NCBI GenBank assembly: GCA_036525185.1
Contig: DATDAW010000006.1
Location: forward strand, 1 to 64,000
Length of the DNA stretch: 64,000 nucleotides
Origin: DATDAW01 sp036525185
GTDB lineage: Bacteria > Verrucomicrobiota > Verrucomicrobiia > Chthoniobacterales > DASVRZ01
Direction: 5' to 3'
Shown: positions 34,298-43,910 of the stretch, piece after piece
Layout of the letters: every line of letters starts with the position of its first letter
Position numbering within the stretch: position 1 is the stretch's first letter
Program-made: the position numbers and the translations under genes
Notes under the pieces: generated by a model
Database searches by the model: none
Seen by the model: only the letters and a program-made list of their open reading frames with translations
Told to the model about the DNA's origin: nothing

Positions 34298-36106
34298 TCA
34301 CGCTTTTTTCACCGTCGTCTGGATGTGCAATTCGCGTAATTGTTTGAATTCCACTTCCAGCGGCGATTGAGTCATCAAATCCAGGCCTCGATTGTTTTTA
34401 GGGAAAGCGATCACTTCGCGAATGCTGGAAGCGCCCGCAGCCAGCATCACGACGCGGTCCAAACCGAAAGCAATGCCTCCGTGGGGTGGTGCCCCAAAAC
34501 TGAAGGCACGGAGCAAGTGGGCAAATTTCGCCTGTTGTTCCTCCGGACTGACACCGAGCACTTCAAACATCTTCTTCTGCAAATCCTTTTCGTGAATACG
34601 CACTGAGCCTCCGCCGAGTTCCGTCCCGTTAAGCACGACGTCATATGCCACGGCGCGCACTTTTTCGTATTCGCCCGCTTCAAGCAAGGGGACGTCCTCC
34701 GCTTTCGGGCGGGTGAACGGATGATGCACGGCTCCCCATTTATTCTCCTCGGGCACAAACATCAGCAGCGGAAAATCGACCACCCATAGGAAATTCAACG
34801 CGTCGTTTCCTTCGGTGAGGCCCAGCAACTCCGCCACGCGCAGACGCACCCGTCCGAGCACTTCGCAGACATTTTGCCATTTTAAATCCGCGCCGAAGAA
34901 AAGGACATCGCCGTCTTCGAAACTCATCCGCGCAGCCAGGGCCGCCTTTTCTGTTTCGGAGAAGAACTTCACGATCGGTGACTCCCATTCGCCGTCCTTT
35001 AAACGAATATAAGCCAATCCCTTCGCACCGAATTCGGTTTTGACCCATTCCTCCCATTTCTTCAGCTGCTCCTTGCTCAGCAACGCGGCTGCGCCTTTCG
35101 CATTGATCGCTTTGATCACACCGCCACCGTCGATCACCGACCGGAAAACCTTGAACTGCGACCCGCCAAAAATTTCGCCGACATCGATCAGTTCCACGCC
35201 AAAACGTGTGTCCGGCTTGTCCGATCCATAGCGATCCATTGCCTCGCGCCACGTGATCCGCGGGAAAGGCAGGGCGACTTCCACGCCTTTCGCGACGCGA
35301 AAAACATGCGCGATCAGTCCTTCCACCAGATCCTGAATGTCCGCCTCTGTGACAAACGAAGCCTCGATGTCGATCTGCGTAAATTCCGGCTGGCGGTCTG
35401 CGCGCAAATCTTCATCGCGAAAGCACCTGGCGATCTGGAAATATTTCTCCAAACCTGCTACCTGCAGGAGTTGCTTGTACTGCTGGGGAGCCTGCGGTAA
35501 CGCGTAAAAATGTCCCGGTGACAATCGCGACGGGACGAGGAAATCCCGCGCGCCTTCCGGTGTTGGATTCGATAAAATCGGTGTTTCGATCTCCAGAAAG
35601 CCCTGATCATCGAGGTAGTCCCGGGTCGCTTTTACAATCCGGTGGCGCAGTTTCAGGTTACGCTGCATGTGAGCCGTCCGCAGGTCCAGATAACGGTACT
35701 CCAGGCGCAAGTCCTCGTTTACCTTCGGATCATCAAGCGGGAAGGGTGGCACGCCGGCCTTGTTGAGCACCGTCAATTCCGAGGCGATCACCTCGATGGC
35801 GCCCGTATCGAGCTTCGCGTTTTCCGTGCCCGCAAGACGCGCGGCAACTGTTCCGGAAACCTGAAGCACGTCCTCGGAACGAAGCCCATGAGCTGCCTCC
35901 GTGACCGCCGGAAATTCCTCGGGACGAAACACCACTTGCGTAAGGCCTTCGCGGTCGCGCAAATCGATAAAAATGACTCCGCCATGGTCCCGGCGCGAAT
36001 TCACCCATCCCGCAAGTTTAACGGATTGGCCAATGTTTGCCGGGCGAAGTGCCTGGCACGAATGCGTGCGGTAAGTGGTCATTTGCGACATGGGGACGCG
36101 GAACAT
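34298..36106 (-). CDS. aspS: Aspartyl-tRNA synthetase, bacterial type
   Basis: 602 residues, full length. N-terminal OB-fold (LAGWVNSRRDHGGVIFIDLRDREGLTQVVF), class-II motif 2 FRDEDLRADRQPEFTQIDIE, the bacteria-specific GAD insertion (about 300-420) and motif 3 GGIAFGLDRVVML. Start chosen at 36106 because AAGGG lies 9 bases upstream; ATGs at 36091 and 36082 are alternatives. Whether it also charges tRNA-Asn cannot be told from this window. Two small genes lie upstream on the same strand. Confidence 0.97.
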   Translation of the reverse strand: MFRVPMSQMTTYRTHSCQALRPANIGQSVKLAGWVNSRRDHGGVIFIDLRDREGLTQVVFRPEEFPAVTEAAHGLRSEDVLQVSGTVAARLAGTENAKLDTGAIEVIASELTVLNKAGVPPFPLDDPKVNEDLRLEYRYLDLRTAHMQRNLKLRHRIVKATRDYLDDQGFLEIETPILSNPTPEGARDFLVPSRLSPGHFYALPQAPQQYKQLLQVAGLEKYFQIARCFRDEDLRADRQPEFTQIDIEASFVTEADIQDLVEGLIAHVFRVAKGVEVALPFPRITWREAMDRYGSDKPDTRFGVELIDVGEIFGGSQFKVFRSVIDGGGVIKAINAKGAAALLSKEQLKKWEEWVKTEFGAKGLAYIRLKDGEWESPIVKFFSETEKAALAARMSFEDGDVLFFGADLKWQNVCEVLGRVRLRVAELLGLTEGNDALNFLWVVDFPLLMFVPEENKWGAVHHPFTRPKAEDVPLLEAGEYEKVRAVAYDVVLNGTELGGGSVRIHEKDLQKKMFEVLGVSPEEQQAKFAHLLRAFSFGAPPHGGIAFGLDRVVMLAAGASSIREVIAFPKNNRGLDLMTQSPLEVEFKQLRELHIQTTVKKA

Positions 36107-36199
36107 ACCGAAAAACCCTTCCAGCGGAAGCGAAAAGCTTGAGCGCCGTCAGTGCGGCCCGATCTCTTGTCTGAGCTAAAGTCGGGATTAAACGTTTAT

Positions 36200-36406
36200 T
36201 CAGTCCTCCCTGAAGACGATGCGGCGGATGTGGTCGTAAGGGATTACGTTCACATATCCGTCGTCAGCCATAATATCGAGCAACCGCGGAGATGTCGGGA
36301 AGATGTGGTCGGGTGTCGGGACAACGCAGGAAACGTCCTCGGCTAGATCCACGATAAACGGCACGAATGGCTTCGCATGGATCAGCTTCAAAATTTGCTC
36401 GCGCAT
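36200..36406 (-). CDS. Small conserved hypothetical protein
   Basis: 68 residues from the ATG at 36406 (MREQILKLIHAKPFVPFIVDLAE), with AGGT eight bases upstream. The start at 36442 is open but lacks a better site. The pattern LIHAKPF.PF.V.LA........PDHIF......I....DGYVNVIPYDHI.RI resembles a family of small unknown proteins, common in Planctomycetes and Verrucomicrobia, that begin with a similar ARPFKPF segment. No catalytic motif. Function unknown. It follows a tiny zinc-ribbon-like ORF by 5 bp and precedes aspS by 93 bp. Confidence 0.6.
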   Translation of the reverse strand: MREQILKLIHAKPFVPFIVDLAEDVSCVVPTPDHIFPTSPRLLDIMADDGYVNVIPYDHIRRIVFRED

Positions 36407-36411
36407 TAAAA

Positions 36412-36498
36412 TTAACCTATCAGCGGGCGACAATCCGGGCAATCCGGCGCTCTACCCGCAGTTTCACCGAGCTGGCAGTCGCAAAACGGACATTGCAC
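36412..36498 (-). CDS. Possible 28-residue zinc-ribbon peptide
   Basis: From GTG at 36498 the minus strand encodes a peptide with CPFCDC at residues 3-8 and CPDC at 20-23, ending in TAA at 36412, 5 bp before the ATG of the 68-residue protein. Two CxxC knuckles separated by 13 residues are the pattern of a zinc ribbon. No in-frame ATG exists, because a stop lies four codons upstream, and the Shine-Dalgarno match (AGGA) is too close. It may be a real micro-protein or a decayed end of a longer one. Confidence 0.35.
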   Translation of the reverse strand: MQCPFCDCQLGETAGRAPDCPDCRPLIG

Positions 36499-36561
36499 TC
36501 CTGCGGCTTCGCGTTACAAAGGCCGCCCACAAAGATCAGCCCTTAGCCATTCACCCGATCC

Positions 36562-37245
36562 ATGAAGACCAAAGGAATCAACGAAGCCCAATTTTTCTCC
36601 CTGCTCCAAAAAGTGCTGCCGGTCACTGTCAATGATCCCAACTTGGTCAACGCCATCTACGAAGGTGTCGTGAAGGAAGTGCAGATGGCCAAGAACCTCG
36701 CGTCCTTCGAGAAATTCTGCGAGGAAGGGGCGCTTCCTGATTTGGAACCCGACACCGTGTCCGGTTTGCAGACTGAACTCGCGGGAAAATTCGGCGAAGC
36801 GAATGTCGCGATTGCGCCCGAAGAAGATGGCTCTAGCGTCGCCGTGGAAATCGCGCTGCCCGATCGAACGGTGAGCAGCCGAGTAAAAGTGGATCCTGCG
36901 GCGGCGTTGGAGGAGGAACCGAAGGCGCCGTTCGTGCCTTTTCCCGTAGTTCTGCCAGACGACCCGGAATTGGTCTGGGTGCTTGCGCGCCGGGAAAATG
37001 TCGGTCCGGATGAGGCCGGAATGGCGCTCGCCCGCATCGAGGAAGAGTTCTGGCAGACGAAAAAGGGCCAACAGCTTCAGCGCGATCGCGTGGAAAAATG
37101 TTTTGCCGAGTTCATCATGCATGTGCCTGCGTCGATGCTCGCAGAGAGCAGTTTGAAACGGCACTACAAAGAACCCGAAGCGCTCCGGACGTTGCGCCTG
37201 CTTCCCGGTGCAGAACTGCCGCAGTTGGCCGAAACGGAAGTCTGA
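36562..37245 (+). CDS. Conserved hypothetical protein, no known domain
   Basis: 227 residues, soluble and acidic, no signal peptide or membrane segment. The first 50 residues (QFFSLLQKVLPVTVNDPNLVNAIYEGVVKEVQMAKNLASFEKFC) are helical; the middle has an alternating-strand region (about 75-115); the C-terminus is helical again. I do not recognise the family. Codon use is like its neighbours, so it is a true gene. Its stop TGA abuts the hrpA stop on the other strand (TGATCA), so the two transcripts converge with no space between. Confidence 0.7.
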   Translation: MKTKGINEAQFFSLLQKVLPVTVNDPNLVNAIYEGVVKEVQMAKNLASFEKFCEEGALPDLEPDTVSGLQTELAGKFGEANVAIAPEEDGSSVAVEIALPDRTVSSRVKVDPAAALEEEPKAPFVPFPVVLPDDPELVWVLARRENVGPDEAGMALARIEEEFWQTKKGQQLQRDRVEKCFAEFIMHVPASMLAESSLKRHYKEPEALRTLRLLPGAELPQLAETEV

Positions 37246-40200
37246 TCAAAGTTCGCCAAGTATCTTCAATCGCTGGGCGGATACTGGCTGGGCAGTGCCG
37301 AGTTCCTGCGCGAAGATTGAGACCCTGAATTCCTCGAGCATCCAGCGAAACGCCTCGCGATGTGCGGCGGGGACGCGGCATTCCCAGTCTGCGAAAGGCA
37401 GCAGTTGCTTCGCTTTCTCGGCGTCCTTCGCAGGGCTGACCGCCGCGCGTTCGGCACGGATTTGGATGGCCCGGAGATAGCGGAGCAGCTCGGGCAAACG
37501 CGCGTGCGGAGTGCGCGCGAGAAAATCGGCCGGAACGAGGCGATCCAGGTCCTGTTCCAGGCCACCGTAACGTTTTGGAGATGCCAGGATTTTTTGGCGG
37601 ATATCCAGGATCTGCTTCATCCAATCACCGACCTGGTAGACAAGCGCTGGTAGTTCGCTCCTGGCGCCTTCAATCATTGCGAGAAACCTCGCTTCGGTGA
37701 GCGGAAAGAGCGGTGTGAGATGAAGCGCATGCTCGGTAACGTGCCGGAGAGCGGTCTCCTGAAGCACCTCGGGCGAGGCAAATTGCGCCGTCGGCGTTTG
37801 AAGTTTGACGCTCATTTGGTGCAGTGCCTGGTGGAAACCATTGATCCGGTTGGTGTGCCCGAGGATGTGACGAGCTGAGGCGGCGAGATCTTTGCGGAGG
37901 CGGCCAAGATCGCGCTCGAGGGCGAGTTCCGCCAGCCGTCGCACTCCGAGGATGGAGGCTCTCTCCGCTTCCTCCCGTTTGCGGAACAAGCGCACATCCA
38001 CTTCGGTTTCCCATAGCGCCAACCCCGGAAAAGCGAGCAGCGGGACACCGCCAGCCTCCTCCACGATTACCGACTCCGGCAAATTGCCAAACGACCACAC
38101 GGAAACCGCATATCGCTCCCAACGATGGACCGCTTTTTCCCAAGCAACGGATCTGACGTCACTGCTCTCCATCTGCGTCCGAATCGTCGCAAGGTCACGA
38201 CCGGCGGCGACGGTCTTGTTTCCCGCGTCGACGACCTCCACACGCGGTTTCAAATGTGCGGGCAGGCTCTCCGGCGGCCAATCCTCGGCGCGAACGGCCG
38301 CCCGATATTTTCGCCTTAGGAACTCCGCGAACGCCGCAAGAAAATCCCCGTGGCCGGGCTGAAACTCTTCTGCGATCTCACGGATCTTTGGCTCCAACGG
38401 CAGCAACGTTTTGCGCACGCTTTTCGGTAACGCGCGAAGCAGCACCCCGGCTTGTTCCTCGCGCAAACCCGGCACCATCCACTGGAGTTGGCCTGTGGTG
38501 AGTTGTTCCGCCACGGGCAACGGGACCCGGACCGTTACGCCGTCGGTGTCCTCTCCCGGCGTATAGGCGTACGTCACAGGCAGAACGGTGTTGCCCAGCG
38601 AGACGCGATCGGGGAACATCTCGTGGTCGAAAGTCGCGCCGTCATCACCAATCAGATCCGCTTCTGTCGCGCAGAGAAAATCCGGCTCGCGATCAATACG
38701 CGAGCGCGCCAGCCGATTGAGATCGTGCACCGATGAAACACCCTCAATGCGGGCCGCGTAATATTGGTAAAGCGCCTCGTCCAAGTCGTGTGCCCGCCGG
38801 CTGCGGATTCGCGTAAGAGCCGTCTCGATCTTGTCGCGAACTTTGCGGTTTTCGGCAAAGAACCGGAGTGGAATCCGCGCTTCTTCGGCAATCAACGCTC
38901 CGCGAATAAACAGCTCGGTTGCTTCAACGGGATCGATCCGACCGAAGTCGATTTGCCGCCGTGAAATTTCCAGCCCGTGCAGCAGCACGCGTTCCCAAAC
39001 AAGCACCCGCTCCGCCTTTTTGCTCCAATAGGGTTCGACATAACGGAACAGGCAGAGATGCGCGCCGAGTTCCACGATCCACTCCGGGTCAATTTTCGCG
39101 ACCATCCGCGCGAAGAGCTGTGACGTGTGGACGATTTCGCCCGAGACAAGCCATTGCGGTTGACGACTTTTTTCTGCAGCATTCGCCGCCCTGCCGGAAT
39201 TGGACGCATTGTTAACGACTTTGGGCGGTTTTTCCCGGCGTTCGTAGAGATTCGAACCGGGGAAAAGCGTGACAACACGTTCGCCCGACGCCTTGTAGAC
39301 ATTCCGCTCCTGGCGTTGTGCAATCTGGCTGAGTAAACCGGCGAGGATGGAGCGATGGATCGCTTCGTAGCCGGCGTCCTTTGGCGGCGTAACGACGGGC
39401 GCGCCGTCGTCCATCGCATCAGCGAGCTGCCAGTAAATGTCGCGCCACTCGCGCATGCGCGAAACGGAGAGATAGTTCGCTTTGCAAAAACGCCGGAGCG
39501 CATTGTTGCTGCCTCGTGCTTCCGCATCCGGCGACGCACGCCAGATTTTCAACAAGGAAAGGAAATCCGAATCCGGATCGGCAAACGCCCGATGTGCGGC
39601 TGTAGCGGCTTCTTTTGCGTCGTCAGGCCGTTCGCGTGGGTCGGGCACGCTCAAACCAGCCGCCATGATCAGCATCTCGGGTAACGCCTTTTCCTGACGC
39701 GCCTGGAGCAACATCCGGCCCAGAGTCGGATCGACTGGCAATCGCGCGAGCTCGTGTCCGAGCGGTGTCAGTTCGTTCGTATCGTTGAGAGCGCCGAGCT
39801 CATGCAGAAGCTGATAACCGGCGCGAACCGCAGCGGACTGCGGCGGATTGAGAAATGGGAACGTCTCGATTTCCCCGAGCCGGAATGCCTTCATCCGCAA
39901 GATCACTTCCGCGAGATTTGCCCGTTGAATCTCCGGCTGTGTGAATCGCGGGCGCTGTTGAAAGTCGTCCTCGGCATAGAGCCGGACGCAAGTGCCGTCC
40001 TGCACGCGTCCTGCACGCCCGGCGCGCTGGTTCGCACTGCTTTGTGAAATCGGTTCGACGGGCAGCCGCTTCGTGCGTGTGCGCGGGTTGTAGCGGCTCA
40101 TTCGAGAAAATCCGGCATCGATGACGTAACGAATACGCGGCAGCGTGAGCGACGTTTCGGCGATGTTTGTCGCCACGATCACGCGGCGCCGCGGGCCTGG

Positions 40201-41022
40201 TGCAAAGATCCGTTGCTGTTCCCCAGCCGACATTCGTCCGAAAAGTCCCATGACCTCGATCCCGTTCCCCAGGCTGCCCTCCAGCAGTTCGCGCGTTTCA
40301 CGGATATCGCGTTCTGTCGGCATGAAGACCAGCACGTCGCCTGTATCCGACTCAATCAACGCATCTTCCGTTGCGCCAACTGCCGCTTCAATGTGGCTGG
40401 GATCATCCTCGGATTCGGCGAACGATTCCACCGGCGCATAGCGGACTTCCACGGGCCAAAGCCGCCCCGAAACCTCGACAATTGGCGCCCCGCCGAACGC
40501 GTTGGAAAATGCTTCGGTGTCAATCGTTGCCGAAGTGATGATCAACTTCAAGTCTCCGCGCTTTCGCAGCAGCCCCTGCAAATAGCCCAGGAGAAAATCG
40601 ATGTTCAGAGAACGTTCGTGCGCCTCGTCAATGATGAGCGTTGAGTAAGCGCGCAGCATTGGATCCGACTGAATCTCTGCGAGCAGGATGCCATCGGTCA
40701 TGAATTTGATCTGCGTCTCGCGCCCTGTGTCGTCCTTGAAGCGCATCTTGCATCCCACTTCGCGCCCCCACGTGACGCCCAGTTCCTCGGCCACACGCCG
40801 AGAGACACTCAGCGCCGCCACCCGCCGCGGTTGCGTGCACCCAATCCGCCCGCGCTCCGCCAGGCCCGCCTCCAGACACAGCTTCGGCAATTGCGTCGTT
40901 TTTCCCGATCCTGTTTCTCCCGCAACGACCACGACCTGATGCCCCCGCAACAACGCGAGGATTTCCTCGCGCCGCGCAGTGATTGGCAGTTCGGCTGGAT
41001 AACGAATCGTGGACAAGAACAT
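37246..41022 (-). CDS. hrpA: ATP-dependent RNA helicase HrpA (DEAH box)
   Basis: 1258 residues from the ATG at 41022 (MFLSTIRYPAELPITARREEIL); a longer frame starts at 41064. Motif I GETGSGKTT (35-43), DEAH (132-135), SAT, and the C-terminal helicase motifs ATNIAETSLTLP and QRAGRAGR are present, followed by the HA2/OB region and the long DUF3418 C-terminal half (about 560-1258) that distinguishes HrpA from eukaryotic-type DEAH enzymes. It acts on mRNA and in ribosome rescue. Divergent from the Ski2-like helicase gene with 105 bp between starts. Confidence 0.95.
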   Translation of the reverse strand: MFLSTIRYPAELPITARREEILALLRGHQVVVVAGETGSGKTTQLPKLCLEAGLAERGRIGCTQPRRVAALSVSRRVAEELGVTWGREVGCKMRFKDDTGRETQIKFMTDGILLAEIQSDPMLRAYSTLIIDEAHERSLNIDFLLGYLQGLLRKRGDLKLIITSATIDTEAFSNAFGGAPIVEVSGRLWPVEVRYAPVESFAESEDDPSHIEAAVGATEDALIESDTGDVLVFMPTERDIRETRELLEGSLGNGIEVMGLFGRMSAGEQQRIFAPGPRRRVIVATNIAETSLTLPRIRYVIDAGFSRMSRYNPRTRTKRLPVEPISQSSANQRAGRAGRVQDGTCVRLYAEDDFQQRPRFTQPEIQRANLAEVILRMKAFRLGEIETFPFLNPPQSAAVRAGYQLLHELGALNDTNELTPLGHELARLPVDPTLGRMLLQARQEKALPEMLIMAAGLSVPDPRERPDDAKEAATAAHRAFADPDSDFLSLLKIWRASPDAEARGSNNALRRFCKANYLSVSRMREWRDIYWQLADAMDDGAPVVTPPKDAGYEAIHRSILAGLLSQIAQRQERNVYKASGERVVTLFPGSNLYERREKPPKVVNNASNSGRAANAAEKSRQPQWLVSGEIVHTSQLFARMVAKIDPEWIVELGAHLCLFRYVEPYWSKKAERVLVWERVLLHGLEISRRQIDFGRIDPVEATELFIRGALIAEEARIPLRFFAENRKVRDKIETALTRIRSRRAHDLDEALYQYYAARIEGVSSVHDLNRLARSRIDREPDFLCATEADLIGDDGATFDHEMFPDRVSLGNTVLPVTYAYTPGEDTDGVTVRVPLPVAEQLTTGQLQWMVPGLREEQAGVLLRALPKSVRKTLLPLEPKIREIAEEFQPGHGDFLAAFAEFLRRKYRAAVRAEDWPPESLPAHLKPRVEVVDAGNKTVAAGRDLATIRTQMESSDVRSVAWEKAVHRWERYAVSVWSFGNLPESVIVEEAGGVPLLAFPGLALWETEVDVRLFRKREEAERASILGVRRLAELALERDLGRLRKDLAASARHILGHTNRINGFHQALHQMSVKLQTPTAQFASPEVLQETALRHVTEHALHLTPLFPLTEARFLAMIEGARSELPALVYQVGDWMKQILDIRQKILASPKRYGGLEQDLDRLVPADFLARTPHARLPELLRYLRAIQIRAERAAVSPAKDAEKAKQLLPFADWECRVPAAHREAFRWMLEEFRVSIFAQELGTAQPVSAQRLKILGEL

Positions 41023-41127
41023 GACAGCAAAAATGGTTGGCAAGTTACCACGAATGCCTTCCACTGCGAAATACTGGGAGCAGGAGCGCTTCCCTCGTCC
41101 CCAGCATGCGCTTAAGGTCCACCTATC

Positions 41128-43659
41128 GTGCCTTCAACGCTCCTTCATTTCCCTTTGCAAGACCCTCCGCCGGACAACGGAACGTTGCTCGGCCATTTTC
41201 TCGAGTACATCGAGGGTCGGAAGCTCCAGCTTTACCCGACGCAAGAAGCAGCCATTCTGGAGTTGTATGACGAGAAAAACGTTATCCTGAATACACCGAC
41301 CGGTTCCGGCAAATCGCTCGTCGCCGCAGCGCTGCATTTCAAGAGTTTCGTCCAGGGGAAAAAGTCGGTTTACACGTGTCCGATCAAGGCGCTGGTCAAC
41401 GAAAAATGGCTGGCACTTTGCCGCGAATTCGGACCGGAAAACGTCGGCTTGAGCACCGGTGACGCGTCCGTCAATCGCGACGCGCCGATCCTCTGTTGCA
41501 CCGCGGAAATCCTCGCCAACATCGCCATGCGCGAAGGGTCCCGCGCCAGTGTCCGCGATGTGATCATGGACGAATTCCACTACTACGCCGACCGTGAACG
41601 TGGTGTGGCATGGCAGGTTCCGCTGCTGACTTTGCCCCAGACGCGTTTTCTTCTGATGTCCGCCACGCTCGGCGAGACAGGTTTTTTCGAGGAGGAATTG
41701 ACCCGCCTCAACGGCCTCGAAACCGTGACCATTTCTTCAAAGGACCGGCCGGTTCCTCTGGAGTTTTCCTATGCCGAAACGCCGCTGGCGAGAACGCTCG
41801 AAGAACTCGTCGCTGGAGGAAAAGGGCCCGTCTATGTCGTTCACTTCACGCAACTTGAAGCGGCACGCAGCGCGCAGGATTTCATGAGCACGAACGTCTG
41901 CACTCGTGAAGAAAAAGCGGCGATTGCGCACGCGCTGGAGGGTTTCAAGTTCAGCAGTCCATACGGCCCCGAAATCAAGAAATGGCTCCGGCATGGCATC
42001 GGGTTGCATCACGCCGGGTTGCTGCCGAAATATCGCGTGCTGGTCGAGCAATTGGCGCAGCGTGGCCTGCTGAAAGTCATCTGCGGCACGGACACGTTGG
42101 GTGTCGGGATCAATGTGCCGATTCGCACGGTCCTTTTCACTCAACTCTGCAAATACAGCGGACAGAAAACCGGCATCCTGAGCGCGCGGGATTTTCATCA
42201 GATCGGCGGACGTGCAGGTCGCAAAGGATTCGACGACGTCGGCTGGGTGGTCGCGCAGGCGCCGGAGCATGTCATTGAAAATCAGCAGCTTGAAGAAAAG
42301 CAGGCGGGCAAGGGAAAGAAATTCGTCAGACGCAAACCACCGGAAAAGGGCTACGTGCATTGGGATAAACAGACGTTCGCACGCCTGATCGCCGCGCCAC
42401 CCGAGCGGTTGACGAGCCAGTTTCAAGTCACGCACGGCATGTTGCTCAATGTGCTCAGTCGACCGGACGACGGATGCGCGGCGATGCAGTCGCTCATCTC
42501 GCGCTGTCACGAAACGCCGAAATCGAAAAAGGCGCTCACGCGGCACGGCTGGCAGCTTTTTCGGGCACTCGTGGAGCGGAAAATTATCGAGTTCATCCCG
42601 CAAACCGCTGAGGGCGCAAAGCTACGGGTCAACGTGGAGTTGCAGGAAGATTTTTCTATGAACCAGACGTTGTCGCTTTACGTGCACGACACGTTGCCGC
42701 TCATCGATCCGGGGGCAGCGGAATACGGGCTCGTCGTGTTGACCCTAGTCGAATCCATCCTCGAAAATCCGGATCTCATCCTGCGCAAACAACTCGACAA
42801 AGTGAAAAGCCAGGCCCTCGCCGAAATGAAAATGCAGGGCCTCGATTTCAACCAGCGCATGGAGGAGCTCGAAAAGCTTGAGTATCCGAAACCGAACCGC
42901 GACTTCATTTACTCGACTTTCAATGCCTTTGCCGACCGGCATCCGTGGGTCGGCGAGGAAAACATCCAGCCGAAATCCATCGCCCGGGAGATGTTCGAGG
43001 AATTCCGGTCGTTTGCCGATTACATCAAGATTTATGAGCTGCAACGGGCCGAAGGCGTCCTGCTGCGCTATCTCTCGAGCGTTTACAAGGTGCTCACGCA
43101 GACTGTGCCCGACGCGGCCAAAAATGACGCTGTTCGCGAGATGGAACTCTACCTTGCCACCATGCTCCGGCAGATCGATTCCAGTTTGCTGGAGGAGTGG
43201 GAAAAGATGCGGGACCCGGACTACGTGCCACGCGATGAATCTGCGGAAATTCGTCCGCCCGGCGCGGAAGAAGCTGCCCGCGACATCACACGCGACACGA
43301 AGGCGTTCACCGCCGCCATCCGGAACGGCATTTTCACGTTTTTACGGGCTTATTCCGGCGGCGACTTCGAAGCCGCGCTCGCTGTTGCCGGCGAAAACTG
43401 GACCCCGGGAAGCCTCCGTCAAACACTGGACGAGTACCACGCCGGCCACCAATTCATTCGCCTCGATCCCGCCGCGCGCAACCTGCGCCACACCTACGTC
43501 ACGCCGTCCGAGAACAACCGCCACTGGCGCGTCCAGCAAATGCTAGTCGACCCCGAGGAAGTCAACGATTGGGTCGCCGAGTTCGAAGTCGACCTTGCGG
43601 AATCTCGCGCCACCGGCATCGCCGCGATGCGGCTGGTGCGTTTGGGAAGCCTGGTGTGA
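41128..43659 (+). CDS. Ski2-like DEAD/H-box helicase with DUF3516 C-terminus
   Basis: 843 residues. Motif I TPTGSGKS (56-63), Ia CPIKALVNEKW, II DEFH (148-151, a variant of DEVH/DEAH), III SAT, and motif VI QIGGRAGRKG with GTDTLGVGINVPIRTV in front. The rest (about 400-843) is a helical region like the DUF3516 tail. This group resembles Ski2/Mtr4 RNA helicases and actinobacterial homologues of unknown job; RNA unwinding or decay is an inference. It is one of three large SF2 helicases in a 10-kb stretch. A GTAG-hairpin REP follows its stop. Confidence 0.88.
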   Translation: MPSTLLHFPLQDPPPDNGTLLGHFLEYIEGRKLQLYPTQEAAILELYDEKNVILNTPTGSGKSLVAAALHFKSFVQGKKSVYTCPIKALVNEKWLALCREFGPENVGLSTGDASVNRDAPILCCTAEILANIAMREGSRASVRDVIMDEFHYYADRERGVAWQVPLLTLPQTRFLLMSATLGETGFFEEELTRLNGLETVTISSKDRPVPLEFSYAETPLARTLEELVAGGKGPVYVVHFTQLEAARSAQDFMSTNVCTREEKAAIAHALEGFKFSSPYGPEIKKWLRHGIGLHHAGLLPKYRVLVEQLAQRGLLKVICGTDTLGVGINVPIRTVLFTQLCKYSGQKTGILSARDFHQIGGRAGRKGFDDVGWVVAQAPEHVIENQQLEEKQAGKGKKFVRRKPPEKGYVHWDKQTFARLIAAPPERLTSQFQVTHGMLLNVLSRPDDGCAAMQSLISRCHETPKSKKALTRHGWQLFRALVERKIIEFIPQTAEGAKLRVNVELQEDFSMNQTLSLYVHDTLPLIDPGAAEYGLVVLTLVESILENPDLILRKQLDKVKSQALAEMKMQGLDFNQRMEELEKLEYPKPNRDFIYSTFNAFADRHPWVGEENIQPKSIAREMFEEFRSFADYIKIYELQRAEGVLLRYLSSVYKVLTQTVPDAAKNDAVREMELYLATMLRQIDSSLLEEWEKMRDPDYVPRDESAEIRPPGAEEAARDITRDTKAFTAAIRNGIFTFLRAYSGGDFEAALAVAGENWTPGSLRQTLDEYHAGHQFIRLDPAARNLRHTYVTPSENNRHWRVQQMLVDPEEVNDWVAEFEVDLAESRATGIAAMRLVRLGSLV

Positions 43660-43676
43660 GGGAGTGAGATCTTTTT

Positions 43677-43700
43677 GTAGGGGCGGTCAGTGACCGCCCA
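43677..43700 (+). repeat. GTAG-footed REP hairpin
   Basis: GTAG (43677-43680) is followed by GGGCGGTCA-g-TGACCGCCC (43682-43700), a perfect 9-bp hairpin with a 1-nt loop. A GTAG tetranucleotide at the hairpin foot is the mark of REP elements handled by RAYT transposases, and a RAYT gene starts 210 bp downstream. It may also end the helicase transcript; the stop is 17 bp upstream of the GTAG. Confidence 0.65.
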
Positions 43701-43784
43701 ACGGACAAAACGTATTCGTATTAGAAAGGGGCCCGCTCAAGACAAAAGATCGGCTATCCGAGACCTTAGGCCGACCTGCGTCTC

Positions 43785-43844
43785 GATGGCAAAGCCATCA
43801 AAGCCACAGCAGCCGGGGGTTGAGTCGGACGATACCCCCGGATA
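43785..43844 (+). repeat. Left inverted REP cluster
   Basis: GATGGC-aaa-GCCATC (43785-43799), then CCGGGGGT (43813-43820) and ACCCCCGG (43834-43841) around a 13-nt loop. Inverted relative to 44409-44477, with about nine in ten bases matching outside the inner loop. Confidence 0.8.
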
Positions 43845-43910
43845 CGATGCGGAAGGATCACGATCCCGGCGGGATCGCAGCCGCTTCCCACCAAACCGAG
43901 GCCCCTCACG

